Assembly: GCA_021775275.1 (NCBI GenBank)
Contig: JAJFIE010000196.1
Location: 1 to 9,050 of the forward strand
Direction: 5' to 3'
DNA: 9,050 nucleotides
From: Rhodospirillales bacterium
GTDB lineage: Bacteria > Pseudomonadota > Alphaproteobacteria > Rhodospirillales > Casp-alpha2
The notes under the pieces are model-generated. The model searched no databases, had not been told where the DNA came from, and was given only the letters and a program-made list of their open reading frames with translations. Of this stretch, positions 1 to 6,332 are shown one piece after another. The translations under genes and the position numbers were made by a program. Positions within the stretch are counted from its first letter, which is position 1; every line of letters begins with the position of its first letter.

Positions 1-276
1 GCGGATCGCCTGTTCGGTTCGGACTATGAATTTTCTGTGTTGGGCGCTGGCCGGCATCAGATGCCACTTGCAGCGATCGCCTTGTCCATGGGCGGTAATG
101 TACGCGTTGGTCTGGAAGACAGCCTAAGCATTGGACCGGGCAAGTTGGCTGAACGCAATGCCGAACAGGTCATAAAGGTTCGCCAGATTGCAGAAAACCT
201 TTCCCTTGATGTGGCGACGCCGACCGAAGCACGCCATCGCCTTGATTTAAAGGGCGGTGATGCAGTCGGGTTCTGA
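1..276 (+). CDS. BKACE-family (DUF849) beta-keto acid cleavage enzyme, C-terminal part
   Basis: This is the last 91 residues of a gene that begins before the window; the open frame runs from base 1 to the TGA at 274-276. The segment VLGAGRHQMPLAA, followed by SMGGNVRVGLEDSL, is the characteristic C-terminal region of the 3-keto-5-aminohexanoate cleavage enzyme (BKACE, DUF849) family. Members are zinc-dependent cytoplasmic TIM-barrel enzymes that condense a beta-keto acid with acetyl-CoA to give acetoacetate and a new CoA ester. Full-length members are about 270-310 residues, so roughly two thirds lie outside the window, including the zinc ligands that would help with substrate assignment. Family members act on 3-keto-5-aminohexanoate, dehydrocarnitine and other keto acids, and the substrate here cannot be read from this fragment. 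The next gene starts 24 bases downstream on the same strand, which suggests a shared transcript. Confidence 0.9.
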   Translation, partial: ADRLFGSDYEFSVLGAGRHQMPLAAIALSMGGNVRVGLEDSLSIGPGKLAERNAEQVIKVRQIAENLSLDVATPTEARHRLDLKGGDAVGF

Positions 277-300
277 TCCACTAAATCCTAGAGGTAGAAC

Positions 301-1344
301 ATGAAGGTTATCTATTCGGACGCTCAATCGCGTCACGACCCAAAAATGTTTCTCGTAAATGGAGCGCCCCAAGCCTGTCCAGAAAAACCGGAACGGGCGA
401 CGCTATTACTTGAGAGCGCGAAATCAGTTGGCCTGGAGCATGTTGTTCCAGACGATCATGGATTACCACCCATTGCGCGGGTACATACACCGGAGTACCT
501 GTCCTTCTTGGCGGATATCCATGAACGATGGCAACGCATTGAAGGCGCTTCAGAAGAAGTCATTCCGAATATCCACCCGGACCGGCGCAGTGTTTCCTAT
601 CCCGCCTCCGCCGTAGGGCAGGCGGGATACCATCAGGCTGATACAGCCTGCCCAATTGGAACACATAGCTGGGAGTCCATTCGTTGGAGTTCAAATGCAG
701 CCGTTGAGGCAGCCATGATCGTCAGCGAGGGAGCATCCTCCGCGTATGCCCTGTGTCGTCCACCAGGACATCATGCCTTCAAGGATATGGCTGGCGGATT
801 CTGCTTTGTGAACAACAGCGCTGTTGCCGCTGAAACACTCTTGCTGTCTTGTGAGCGGGTCGCCATTCTGGATGTGGATTTGCATCACGGGAATGGAACG
901 CAAAGTATCTACTATGAACGCCCGGACGTCCTGACGGTTTCGATCCACGCTGATCCTGTTCGTTTCTATCCGTTCTTCTGGGGTTACGCCGAAGAGCGGG
1001 GGGAGGGTCCAGGTCTCGGCTACAATTTGAACCTGCCAATTGTTCGCGGCACCGGCGATGCAGACTACTTGCCAGTGCTGGATAAAGCCCTGGGGCGCAT
1101 ACGGGCGTTTGCACCGGATGCAATCGTCGTCGCATTGGGGCTTGATGCTTACGAAGGCGATCCCTTCGGGGGGCTATCAATTTCGACGAATGGTTTTGCT
1201 GAAATTGGGAAAAGAATAAGTCAGCTTGCCCTGCCTACTGTACTCGTCCAGGAAGGAGGTTATCTGTGCGATGAACTCGGTGATAATCTTGCCAGTTTTC
1301 TATCCGGATTTGATCAGAATTCATCCAGGGTAGAAGCAAACTGA
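301..1344 (+). CDS. Acetylpolyamine amidohydrolase / class II HDAC-like deacetylase
   Basis: A 347-residue zinc hydrolase of the arginase/deacetylase fold, close in length to the Mycoplana ramosa acetylpolyamine amidohydrolase (about 341). The catalytic set is intact. RPPGHHA (153-159) supplies the tandem general base/acid histidines H157 and H158. DVDLHHGNGT (191-200) gives zinc ligands D193 and H195. GLDAYEGDP (280-288) gives the third zinc ligand D282, and EGGY (318-321) gives the transition-state tyrosine Y321. These positions sit two below the equivalents in the Mycoplana enzyme, as I remember its numbering. The family removes acetyl groups from acetylated polyamines such as acetylputrescine and acetylspermidine, or other small N-acyl amines, in the cytoplasm. 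The start is supported by an AGAGG-type ribosome binding site in the short gap after the BKACE gene. The pairing with BKACE points to amine or keto-acid catabolism. The exact substrate is inferred, and a general deacetylase role cannot be excluded. Confidence 0.93.
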   Translation: MKVIYSDAQSRHDPKMFLVNGAPQACPEKPERATLLLESAKSVGLEHVVPDDHGLPPIARVHTPEYLSFLADIHERWQRIEGASEEVIPNIHPDRRSVSYPASAVGQAGYHQADTACPIGTHSWESIRWSSNAAVEAAMIVSEGASSAYALCRPPGHHAFKDMAGGFCFVNNSAVAAETLLLSCERVAILDVDLHHGNGTQSIYYERPDVLTVSIHADPVRFYPFFWGYAEERGEGPGLGYNLNLPIVRGTGDADYLPVLDKALGRIRAFAPDAIVVALGLDAYEGDPFGGLSISTNGFAEIGKRISQLALPTVLVQEGGYLCDELGDNLASFLSGFDQNSSRVEAN

Positions 1345-1542
1345 AAATTGCGTGTCAAAGACAAAGATGGACGGTAGCATCGCGCTTTAAATCGAGCGAA
1401 ATTATCTGCTTCGGGGCGAAAACAGAGGTGGCTCGGCAAATCTGAACAGTTGAGATAAGTGGATTTTCGGCCTGTAACTGGCATACTTTGCCAGAAATCC
1501 TCCCTTATGAAAACTCCACAATGTGTCCCAAGGGTGCTGACG
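1345..1542. other. Intergenic junction DNA without a recognised gene
   Basis: About 200 bases between the stop of the amidohydrolase and the end of the transposase remnant. I see no credible coding frame, tRNA or repeat array. The only structure found is a perfect 6-bp inverted repeat, CTGGCA at 1478-1483 and TGCCAG at 1489-1494, with a five-base loop. It lacks a following T-run and does not look like an intrinsic terminator. Because it lies between two convergent operons and next to an insertion-sequence fragment, it may be debris of a larger element, but I could not identify any transposon end in it. Confidence 0.5.
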
Positions 1543-1767
1543 TTAGACACTGATCTCTGCCGCGAATAGCGGACCAAATCGGTTACACCAGGCACGTATC
1601 GTTTCATAACTGATGTGAATACCGTGCTCATGTAGCAAGCCTTCAACCTGACGCAACGAGAGCGGAAAGCAGACATACATCATTACGACCAAGCGAATGA
1701 TATCAGGTGAAATCTTGAAATAGCGAAATGGATTTCTCATTCTTGGATGCCACGAAAACCAATCCAT
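1543..1767 (-). pseudogene. IS6-family transposase, N-terminal remnant
   Basis: A 74-codon frame whose translation matches the N-terminus of IS6-family transposases of the type common in Alphaproteobacteria: NPFRYFKISPDIIRL, then FPLSLRQVEGLLHEHGI, then SYETIRAWCNRFGP and FAAEI. This is the helix-turn-helix DNA-binding region before the DDE catalytic domain. Intact relatives are about 230 residues with the catalytic D, D and E downstream. Here the frame ends in TAA just after FAAEI and no catalytic domain follows, so it cannot be functional. The natural start may be the internal ATG at 1740 (MRNPFRYFK), with the nine codons before it being fortuitous. No terminal inverted repeat was recognised. 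It marks past mobility at the boundary between the two gene blocks. Confidence 0.75.
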
Positions 1768-1801
1768 CAGCTCAAGCTAATTTTCTCTTACACCGCCTCA
1801 T

Positions 1802-3013
1802 TCACTGCATACACGCCAAGTGGCGAGCACCCTGACAGGCGAGGCTGCGGAAATTCCATAGACTCTTGATGTAAATGACAATGTTTTCGGCATCCTCGCG
1901 GGACAGTGCATCTTTCCACGCTACCATCCTTTCATTACGTGGCGAGCCGTTAAGGATTATCTCGGCAATTTGCCGGTCCGAATGATGCCAGCCGTGGGCA
2001 TCGTTATTTAATGGCGGCGCGACGAATCCGAACTCGTCCTGTGCATACGGATCGTCAGGGCGTTCCCCCTGGCCGCCTTCCCCGTGACACGCGCGGCAGT
2101 TTTCCGCATAGAGTCGTCGACCGGACTGAATGGCGGCGGTCGAATTTTTCTCGTTCCCTTCAAATGAGTACCAGGATTTACCCGTATCTTTGCTTACCAT
2201 GATAGCGCCGGTGTTGGCGGTTCCGAACAGGCGGTTTGGATTCTTTGGATCGCTGGTGATGCCGATCACCAAACGATCCTGAAAGTCACTTGCGACCGTT
2301 CGCCATGACAGTTCCGGTTCCTGCGCTGTGACCAGACCCGTGCCATAGACATAGGCATACACTGCCCCTTCGGGCGTTACGTGGACGGATGTTGCCGGGT
2401 GCCCCGAACGGTAAGCCGATTGCCAATTGCGACCACCATCGGCGCTGCGTTGCAGTCCCTTCAGGGTTGCCGCATAGAGGGTCTTGGCATCGATGGCCGA
2501 GGCGGCGAGTCTGAAGGTGTCGGGGGGCACATCGCCAACCCGCTCCCAGGTAAGCCCGCCATCCCTGCTTTCATGCAGTCCCTCGAAAAGGCCATAAAGA
2601 AGACTGGCGTCCACCGGGCTCACAGTGAGAGCGCGAAAGCCCACAGGGTCATCACCGCCTTTCGATATCTGACGCCATGTTCTGCCCGCATCTTCAGACA
2701 TCATGACGCCGAGATCCACGCCAGCCCGCTGGCGACCGCTCACATAAAACTTACGCGGATCGCCGGGTGAAGCGGCGAACGACATAAAATCCGCCGTAAG
2801 GTCGGAAATCTTTACTGCGCGTCCATCAGGCGTCGCTGAAAACATGCCGTAATGGGTTGCAAGTAACAACCGCGACGAATCATCAGGATCAATGGTGAGG
2901 CCATGGATGTGATCCAGTTTGTCGAGAGGCACAGGTTCAGCATCAGCGACCCGAGGGACGAGGAACAAGGAAGCCAGCAAGACGACCCACGAAACGATGC
3001 GGAAATGGTTCAT
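1802..3013 (-). CDS. Exported BNR beta-propeller fused to a C-terminal cytochrome c domain
   Basis: A 403-residue exported protein with two modules. Residues 1-25 form a signal peptide with a likely cleavage after VADA. The propeller begins with HIHG (35-38), as in the F510_1955-type glycosylhydrolase-like/sialidase-like family. It carries four Asp-box/BNR motifs of the form S-x-D-x-G-x-x-W, at 106-113, 149-156, 190-197 and 274-281. From about residue 290 a class I cytochrome c follows: heme attachment motif CRACH at 306-310, with M363 in NERMVAW the probable distal ligand. The tail has two more cysteines (393, 401). No sialidase catalytic set is evident, so a binding or redox role is likelier than sugar hydrolysis. 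It is the last gene of the minus-strand series, 22 bases after the cytochrome c gene, with only a weak GAAAG-type ribosome site. Its substrate is unknown; metal-island association is family knowledge, not seen here. Confidence 0.9.
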   Translation of the reverse strand: MNHFRIVSWVVLLASLFLVPRVADAEPVPLDKLDHIHGLTIDPDDSSRLLLATHYGMFSATPDGRAVKISDLTADFMSFAASPGDPRKFYVSGRQRAGVDLGVMMSEDAGRTWRQISKGGDDPVGFRALTVSPVDASLLYGLFEGLHESRDGGLTWERVGDVPPDTFRLAASAIDAKTLYAATLKGLQRSADGGRNWQSAYRSGHPATSVHVTPEGAVYAYVYGTGLVTAQEPELSWRTVASDFQDRLVIGITSDPKNPNRLFGTANTGAIMVSKDTGKSWYSFEGNEKNSTAAIQSGRRLYAENCRACHGEGGQGERPDDPYAQDEFGFVAPPLNNDAHGWHHSDRQIAEIILNGSPRNERMVAWKDALSREDAENIVIYIKSLWNFRSLACQGARHLACMQ

Positions 3014-3035
3014 TTTCGATCTTTCGGTTATCAGG

Positions 3036-3482
3036 TTACATGTTGTGTGGTTGGTAGGTGATGCCGTTGGCTACCTGGAGCTCGCGGATATAGCTGACAA
3101 GGGAGGTCAGTTCGTCTTCACTCACCTGCGACTGTGGCGGCATATCGCCAAAATTCCAGTGATGTCGCCTTACGCCATTTTTTGCAGCAATAAAAAATGC
3201 CGCATCGCTGTGATGTCCCGGATTGTATATTGTGTGCGCCAGAGGCGGTCCCATATCGGTGCCGCTCGCGTTCGCGCCGTGACAAGCCGCACAATTGTTG
3301 TCAAACACCTGTTTGCCGGTTTCCGCCGCAGGCGAGAGATTGGGAATGATCAATTCCGCTACGGCGTCCTGATCCGGGGTAGAGACAGCATTCGAAATCA
3401 TTACCCCGATACCGCCGATGATCACAAGCGCCACCACCAACGCGGGCAACCGGCTCATCAAGCTTTTTGATTGGTGTTCCAT
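3036..3482 (-). CDS. Membrane-anchored monoheme cytochrome c
   Basis: A 148-residue class I c-type cytochrome. One hydrophobic helix at about 11-30 (LPALVVALVIIGGIGVMIS) has no clear signal-peptidase site and should act as an uncleaved anchor, leaving the heme domain in the periplasm. The heme motif CAACH is at 64-68, and FGDMPPQ gives M114 as the probable distal ligand. A histidine-rich stretch, NPGHH at 87-91 and RRHHW at 105-109, lies between them. It should carry one covalent heme and transfer electrons. The start is preceded by TAAGGA about ten bases upstream, a site that overlaps the stop of the propeller gene before it; the 10-base gap implies co-translation. M9 is a possible alternative start, but the ribosome site favours M1. 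The direct electron donor and acceptor are unknown; the Rieske protein or the fusion cytochrome are natural candidates. Confidence 0.92.
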   Translation of the reverse strand: MEHQSKSLMSRLPALVVALVIIGGIGVMISNAVSTPDQDAVAELIIPNLSPAAETGKQVFDNNCAACHGANASGTDMGPPLAHTIYNPGHHSDAAFFIAAKNGVRRHHWNFGDMPPQSQVSEDELTSLVSYIRELQVANGITYQPHNM

Positions 3483-3492
3483 CCACCGTTCC

Positions 3493-4464
3493 TTAGTTTA
3501 CTGTTGTCATCTGATGACCCTCACCGACAATCTCGATCTCGCCACGGAGTTCCGCCGTCGTTTGATCGATGACCCAGATTATCGGGCTCGAGCTGCTCGA
3601 TACATAAACCTTGCCGGTGCCTTCGATGGTTTCCAGATGATACGGCGTGGGGGACAGCGGCACTTCCCGGCGGGTATCCGTGTCGGGGTCGAGCGCGATG
3701 AATACCCCTGATTTTTTATCCGTCACAAACAGTGTCGAGCCATCGTCCGAGATATCTAGGCCATGCAGTTTGCCATCAAACTCATATGTCCTGGTGATCT
3801 CCCCACTGGCGACGGAAACGGCGGAAACGGTAGCCGCCCGGGGATTGATGACATAGATCGTCTCGCCACCCTTTGCGAACACCATGTGCTCCGGCCCGGG
3901 ACCACCGTTAAGTGATCGCTTGACCGTCCACGTTTCCGTGTCGATTTCGCTGATCTTACCGTCGCCGCTGTTACTGACATAGACGCTACCGCCATCCAAT
4001 GAAACCAGCGCGTAATTGGGACCAGGGCCTGTCGCGACCGTGTTCACAACGCGGTTTTCGCGCAAATCAACCACGCTGATGTTGCCTCGTGTCGGATGCG
4101 TTGAAATCACGTAGCGGCCATTTGGCGTGATCGTCTGGTGGTGGATTATCCCTTCGGCGTTCATGGTTAACATGACGTGCCCGTGCTCAGGGTGAACCAG
4201 ATAAATTGTGCTGTGTCCCGCGCTTCCATCAGAGCCTTGTTTTTCCTTGAGACTCCCGGAAAGAACGTACTCACCATCCGGCGTCGAGACAATGGAGTGG
4301 GGATTATCGATATCGTCATATTGTCCCACGACTGTGTCAGTGGCGGCATCAATGACGACAATTTTGTTAGCCGACCCGGCGGCGACATAGACGAGTGGTT
4401 GCGCCAAGGCTGGCGCGGACATCATGGCCATGACCAATCCGAGTAACATTAGGGACTTTTTCAT
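3493..4464 (-). CDS. Exported YVTN/YncE-like seven-bladed beta-propeller protein
   Basis: A 323-residue protein with a clear signal peptide (MKKSLMLLGLVMAMMSAPALA, cleavage after residue 21) and then repeats of about 42 residues typical of YVTN/YncE-like propellers. Examples are VYVAAGSANKIVVIDAATDT (25-44), VYVSNSGDGKISEIDTET (161-178), IYVINPRAATVSAVSVASG (203-221) and LFVTDKKSGVFIALDPDTD (245-263). The repeats fill the mature protein, so a complete ring without another domain is expected. Six of seven repeats carry a histidine near the start of the innermost strand (H56, H108/109, H193, H234, H276, H317). The start has AAGGA eight bases upstream. Propellers of this class occur in cytochrome cd1, methylamine dehydrogenase heavy chains and surface proteins, usually as docking or cofactor-binding scaffolds. 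No catalytic residues can be named here. Placement directly before a cytochrome c gene suggests a protein partner in an electron-transfer complex. Confidence 0.88.
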   Translation of the reverse strand: MKKSLMLLGLVMAMMSAPALAQPLVYVAAGSANKIVVIDAATDTVVGQYDDIDNPHSIVSTPDGEYVLSGSLKEKQGSDGSAGHSTIYLVHPEHGHVMLTMNAEGIIHHQTITPNGRYVISTHPTRGNISVVDLRENRVVNTVATGPGPNYALVSLDGGSVYVSNSGDGKISEIDTETWTVKRSLNGGPGPEHMVFAKGGETIYVINPRAATVSAVSVASGEITRTYEFDGKLHGLDISDDGSTLFVTDKKSGVFIALDPDTDTRREVPLSPTPYHLETIEGTGKVYVSSSSSPIIWVIDQTTAELRGEIEIVGEGHQMTTVN

Positions 4465-4532
4465 CTTGTTTTTCCTTGATCCAGAATTAATTGTTTATGT
4501 TGATGGCAGCGACGTGGTCTCGTAGTTGACGT

Positions 4533-4913
4533 TCAGAGTGTATCTCTTGTGAAAGGAGCCGTTCGCCTGGAGACGGGGGGCGCGGCCAATTGAACGCCGC
4601 TGGTTCCGTGGCGGAATTGAGGAACGAGTTTTTCGGCCTCCGGATCAACAGTAATCGTATTGATCAGAAACGCCCCGTTACTATCGCCAGCGGGGTTCAT
4701 GATGGTCACGGCGAGGACTGGTTCGCCGTTTTCGGATATGGCGCGGATACCCAGCACGGTGACGCCGAACTCACTTTCGATCCACTGCCTAACCTCATCT
4801 TCGTTCATGACGGCGTTGGCTGTCTGTGTTAACGCGAACATGGCGAGCATAATAACCAGAGTAACGAACCCCACCAACCATGTTTCAGTTTTCTTGAAGG
4901 CTTGAGTGTTCAT
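4533..4913 (-). CDS. Small exported or membrane-anchored protein of unknown function
   Basis: A 126-residue protein I do not recognise. Residues 12-34 form a hydrophobic segment ending in TANA, consistent with a signal peptide or anchor. The mature part is acidic at first (MNEDEVRQWIESEFGVTVLGI begins it), with an alternating pattern (EPVLAVTIMNPAGDSNGAFLINTITVDPEA) suggesting a small alpha+beta domain, loosely PepSY-like in shape. The last 25 residues are Ser/Arg/Pro-rich and probably disordered. There is no cysteine and no heme motif. The gene has one of the best ribosome sites in the window (AAGGAG at 4921-4926, seven bases from ATG), which supports it being real. It lies between ccdA (49 bases before) and the YVTN propeller (68 bases after), so a role in the same periplasmic redox module is likely but unproven. 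Confidence 0.65.
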   Translation of the reverse strand: MNTQAFKKTETWLVGFVTLVIMLAMFALTQTANAVMNEDEVRQWIESEFGVTVLGIRAISENGEPVLAVTIMNPAGDSNGAFLINTITVDPEAEKLVPQFRHGTSGVQLAAPPVSRRTAPFTRDTL

Positions 4914-4920
4914 AACTGAA

Positions 4921-4926
4921 CTCCTT
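4921..4926 (-). promoter_or_regulatory. Ribosome binding site of the unknown exported protein
   Basis: AAGGAG on the minus strand, seven bases before the ATG at 4913. Its quality is a main argument that the unrecognised 126-residue frame is a true gene. Confidence 0.75.
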
Positions 4927-4962
4927 TCGTTTACATATTCGTGACAGCCCGCTCCGAGGAGT

Positions 4963-5706
4963 TCAAAGCAGAATGTCCTGAAAAAACGGGAACGTGATCA
5001 ATAGCCAGGTCCCCAATGACGTGAGATACCCTGTCATCATGGCGATTCCGGCGACGGCAAGGATGACGCCCGATCCGAGTTGTAATAACCGGCTCGTGCG
5101 CCCGAATTTTCTGATCCACCCGGTAAGTTCGCCCGTGAACAGGGCCACCAGCAGAAATGGAATGGCAAGGCCCAACGAATAGATTGACAGGAGCGCAATC
5201 CCACCCCCAACCGATGCACTCATCGCGCTCATGGTCAGGACTGCGCCGAGAATGGGGCCGATACAGGGCGTCCACCCAAATGCAAAGGCTGAGCCCAACA
5301 GAAACGGTCCAAACACGGACCCACCCATCCGGGGGTTCATGGGACGGATATCCCGGTTCAGGAGCGAGAGCTTCAGGATTCCTGTCAAATGCAAACCGAA
5401 GATCATGATAATCGCGCCAGCAACGATGTCGGCTTCCCCTCGATAAGACTGAAACAACTGGCCAAGGGCAGTCGCACTGGCGCCGAGGGCGATGAAGACA
5501 GCCGAAAATCCAAGGACGAAATTGCCGCTGAGCGCCAATGTGGCGATCCTGGCACGGAACTTTCGTTGCTTTGATATCTCGCCGATCGGTTGTCCCGCGA
5601 CATAGGATATGTAGCCAGGAACAAGTGGCAGAACGCAGGGCGAAAGAAACGAAACCATTCCTGCGAGAAACGCGGTGATGATACTGACGCCGGAAATATC
5701 CAACAT
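4963..5706 (-). CDS. ccdA: CcdA-type cytochrome c biogenesis / thiol-disulfide transporter
   Basis: A 247-residue integral membrane protein of the CcdA/DsbD transmembrane family. It carries electrons from cytoplasmic thioredoxin across the inner membrane to periplasmic thioredoxin-like proteins. The two essential membrane cysteines are in place: C24 in FLSPCVLPLVPGY (20-32) and C148 in FGWTPCIGP (143-151), both in the conserved proline contexts. Hydrophobic helices lie near 8-30, 58-80, 92-112, 131-155, 165-190 and 207-240, giving the expected six. The gene starts 3 bases after the TGA of the thioredoxin gene, with AAAGGA just upstream of the ATG, so the pair is translationally linked. With two cytochromes c encoded downstream, the likely job is to supply reductant to the partner thioredoxin for heme attachment or for reduction of metal-binding cysteines. 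A second overlapping frame here is a shadow. Confidence 0.94.
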   Translation of the reverse strand: MLDISGVSIITAFLAGMVSFLSPCVLPLVPGYISYVAGQPIGEISKQRKFRARIATLALSGNFVLGFSAVFIALGASATALGQLFQSYRGEADIVAGAIIMIFGLHLTGILKLSLLNRDIRPMNPRMGGSVFGPFLLGSAFAFGWTPCIGPILGAVLTMSAMSASVGGGIALLSIYSLGLAIPFLLVALFTGELTGWIRKFGRTSRLLQLGSGVILAVAGIAMMTGYLTSLGTWLLITFPFFQDILL

Positions 5707-5709
5707 CCG

Positions 5710-6309
5710 TCATTTCCTTTCACCGTTAAGTTGAGCGATCAGCGGACGAATATTCGCGTTAAAAGTTTCCTGAGATAGCGCGCCGATGTGTTTGTAGATA
5801 ATCGTTCCCTTTTGGTCGACGAGGAACGTTTCCGGCACGCCGTACACGCCCCAGTCAATGGCGACCCGCCCCGAAATATCTGCGCCGGTACGGGTATAGG
5901 GATCACCCAGAGAATCGAGCCAGTTGGCTGCATCGTCTGGTTTATCCTTATAGTTGAGGCCGTGGATCGGAACAAGGTTCTCGCGCGACAATTGCATCAA
6001 GAGCGGATGCTCCACCTTGCACTCTGCGCACCATGAGGCAAACACGTTAACCAGAGATACCTCGCCTTTCAGATCACTGCTTGAGAATGAGAGTGTGCGC
6101 CCCTGTACTGGGGGTAGAGTGAATTCGGGAACCTCCTTTCCGATCAATGCGGATGGAATTTCACGGGGATTCAATGTTAACCCGATAGCAAAGGCCACGG
6201 CGATGCCAGCGAATGCGGCCACGGGCAAAAGAAAGAGAAGCCTTCCCGGTTCGAACCGGTTTCCCGCGTGTTGCGCAATCTCGGTGGTCGGGGTTTGATT
6301 AACGGACAT
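5710..6309 (-). CDS. TlpA/DsbE (CcmG)-type membrane-anchored thioredoxin
   Basis: A 199-residue periplasmic thiol-disulfide oxidoreductase. A signal-anchor helix occupies about 24-46. The thioredoxin fold follows, with VNVFASWCAEC (87-97), in which C94 and C97 are the active-site pair, and EHPLLM directly after, as in CcmG/DsbE. The cis-proline motif GVPET (157-161) and FLVDQKGTIIYKHIG (162-176) are also typical of CcmG. It should receive electrons from CcdA and reduce cysteines in apocytochromes c or other exported proteins. The CAEC dipeptide lacks the proline common at that spot. The start at 6309 is chosen because AGGAGA (6316-6321) lies six bases upstream and the hydrophobic anchor then falls near the N-terminus. 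A much longer upstream frame runs back into the Rieske gene and shows no family similarity. CcdA follows after 3 bases. Confidence 0.93.
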   Translation of the reverse strand: MSVNQTPTTEIAQHAGNRFEPGRLLFLLPVAAFAGIAVAFAIGLTLNPREIPSALIGKEVPEFTLPPVQGRTLSFSSSDLKGEVSLVNVFASWCAECKVEHPLLMQLSRENLVPIHGLNYKDKPDDAANWLDSLGDPYTRTGADISGRVAIDWGVYGVPETFLVDQKGTIIYKHIGALSQETFNANIRPLIAQLNGERK

Positions 6310-6315
6310 TGGATG

Positions 6316-6321
6316 TCTCCT
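6316..6321 (-). promoter_or_regulatory. Ribosome binding site of the TlpA/DsbE gene
   Basis: AGGAGA on the minus strand lies six bases before the ATG at 6309. It decides the start of this gene against the in-frame upstream alternative at 6546, which would add 79 residues lying across the Rieske coding region. Confidence 0.75.
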
Positions 6322-6332
6322 GTCGCCAAGTC

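Noticed and set aside
779..1180. 133-codon antisense frame inside the amidohydrolase gene
   Set aside because: Arg/Pro/His-rich antisense shadow of a well-supported coding region.
1478..1494. CTGGCA/TGCCAG hairpin as a terminator for the convergent operons
   Set aside because: The stem is only 6 bp and no T-run follows on either strand; it was kept as a minor structure only.
1314..1676. 120-codon minus-strand frame across the intergenic junction
   Set aside because: It overlaps the transposase remnant in another frame and the end of the amidohydrolase gene, and shows no recognisable domain.
4931..5713. Long 260-codon minus-strand frame overlapping ccdA
   Set aside because: It lies in another frame of the clear CcdA gene, its translation is Arg/His/Trp-rich without membrane segments or known motifs, and it is explained as a codon-bias shadow.
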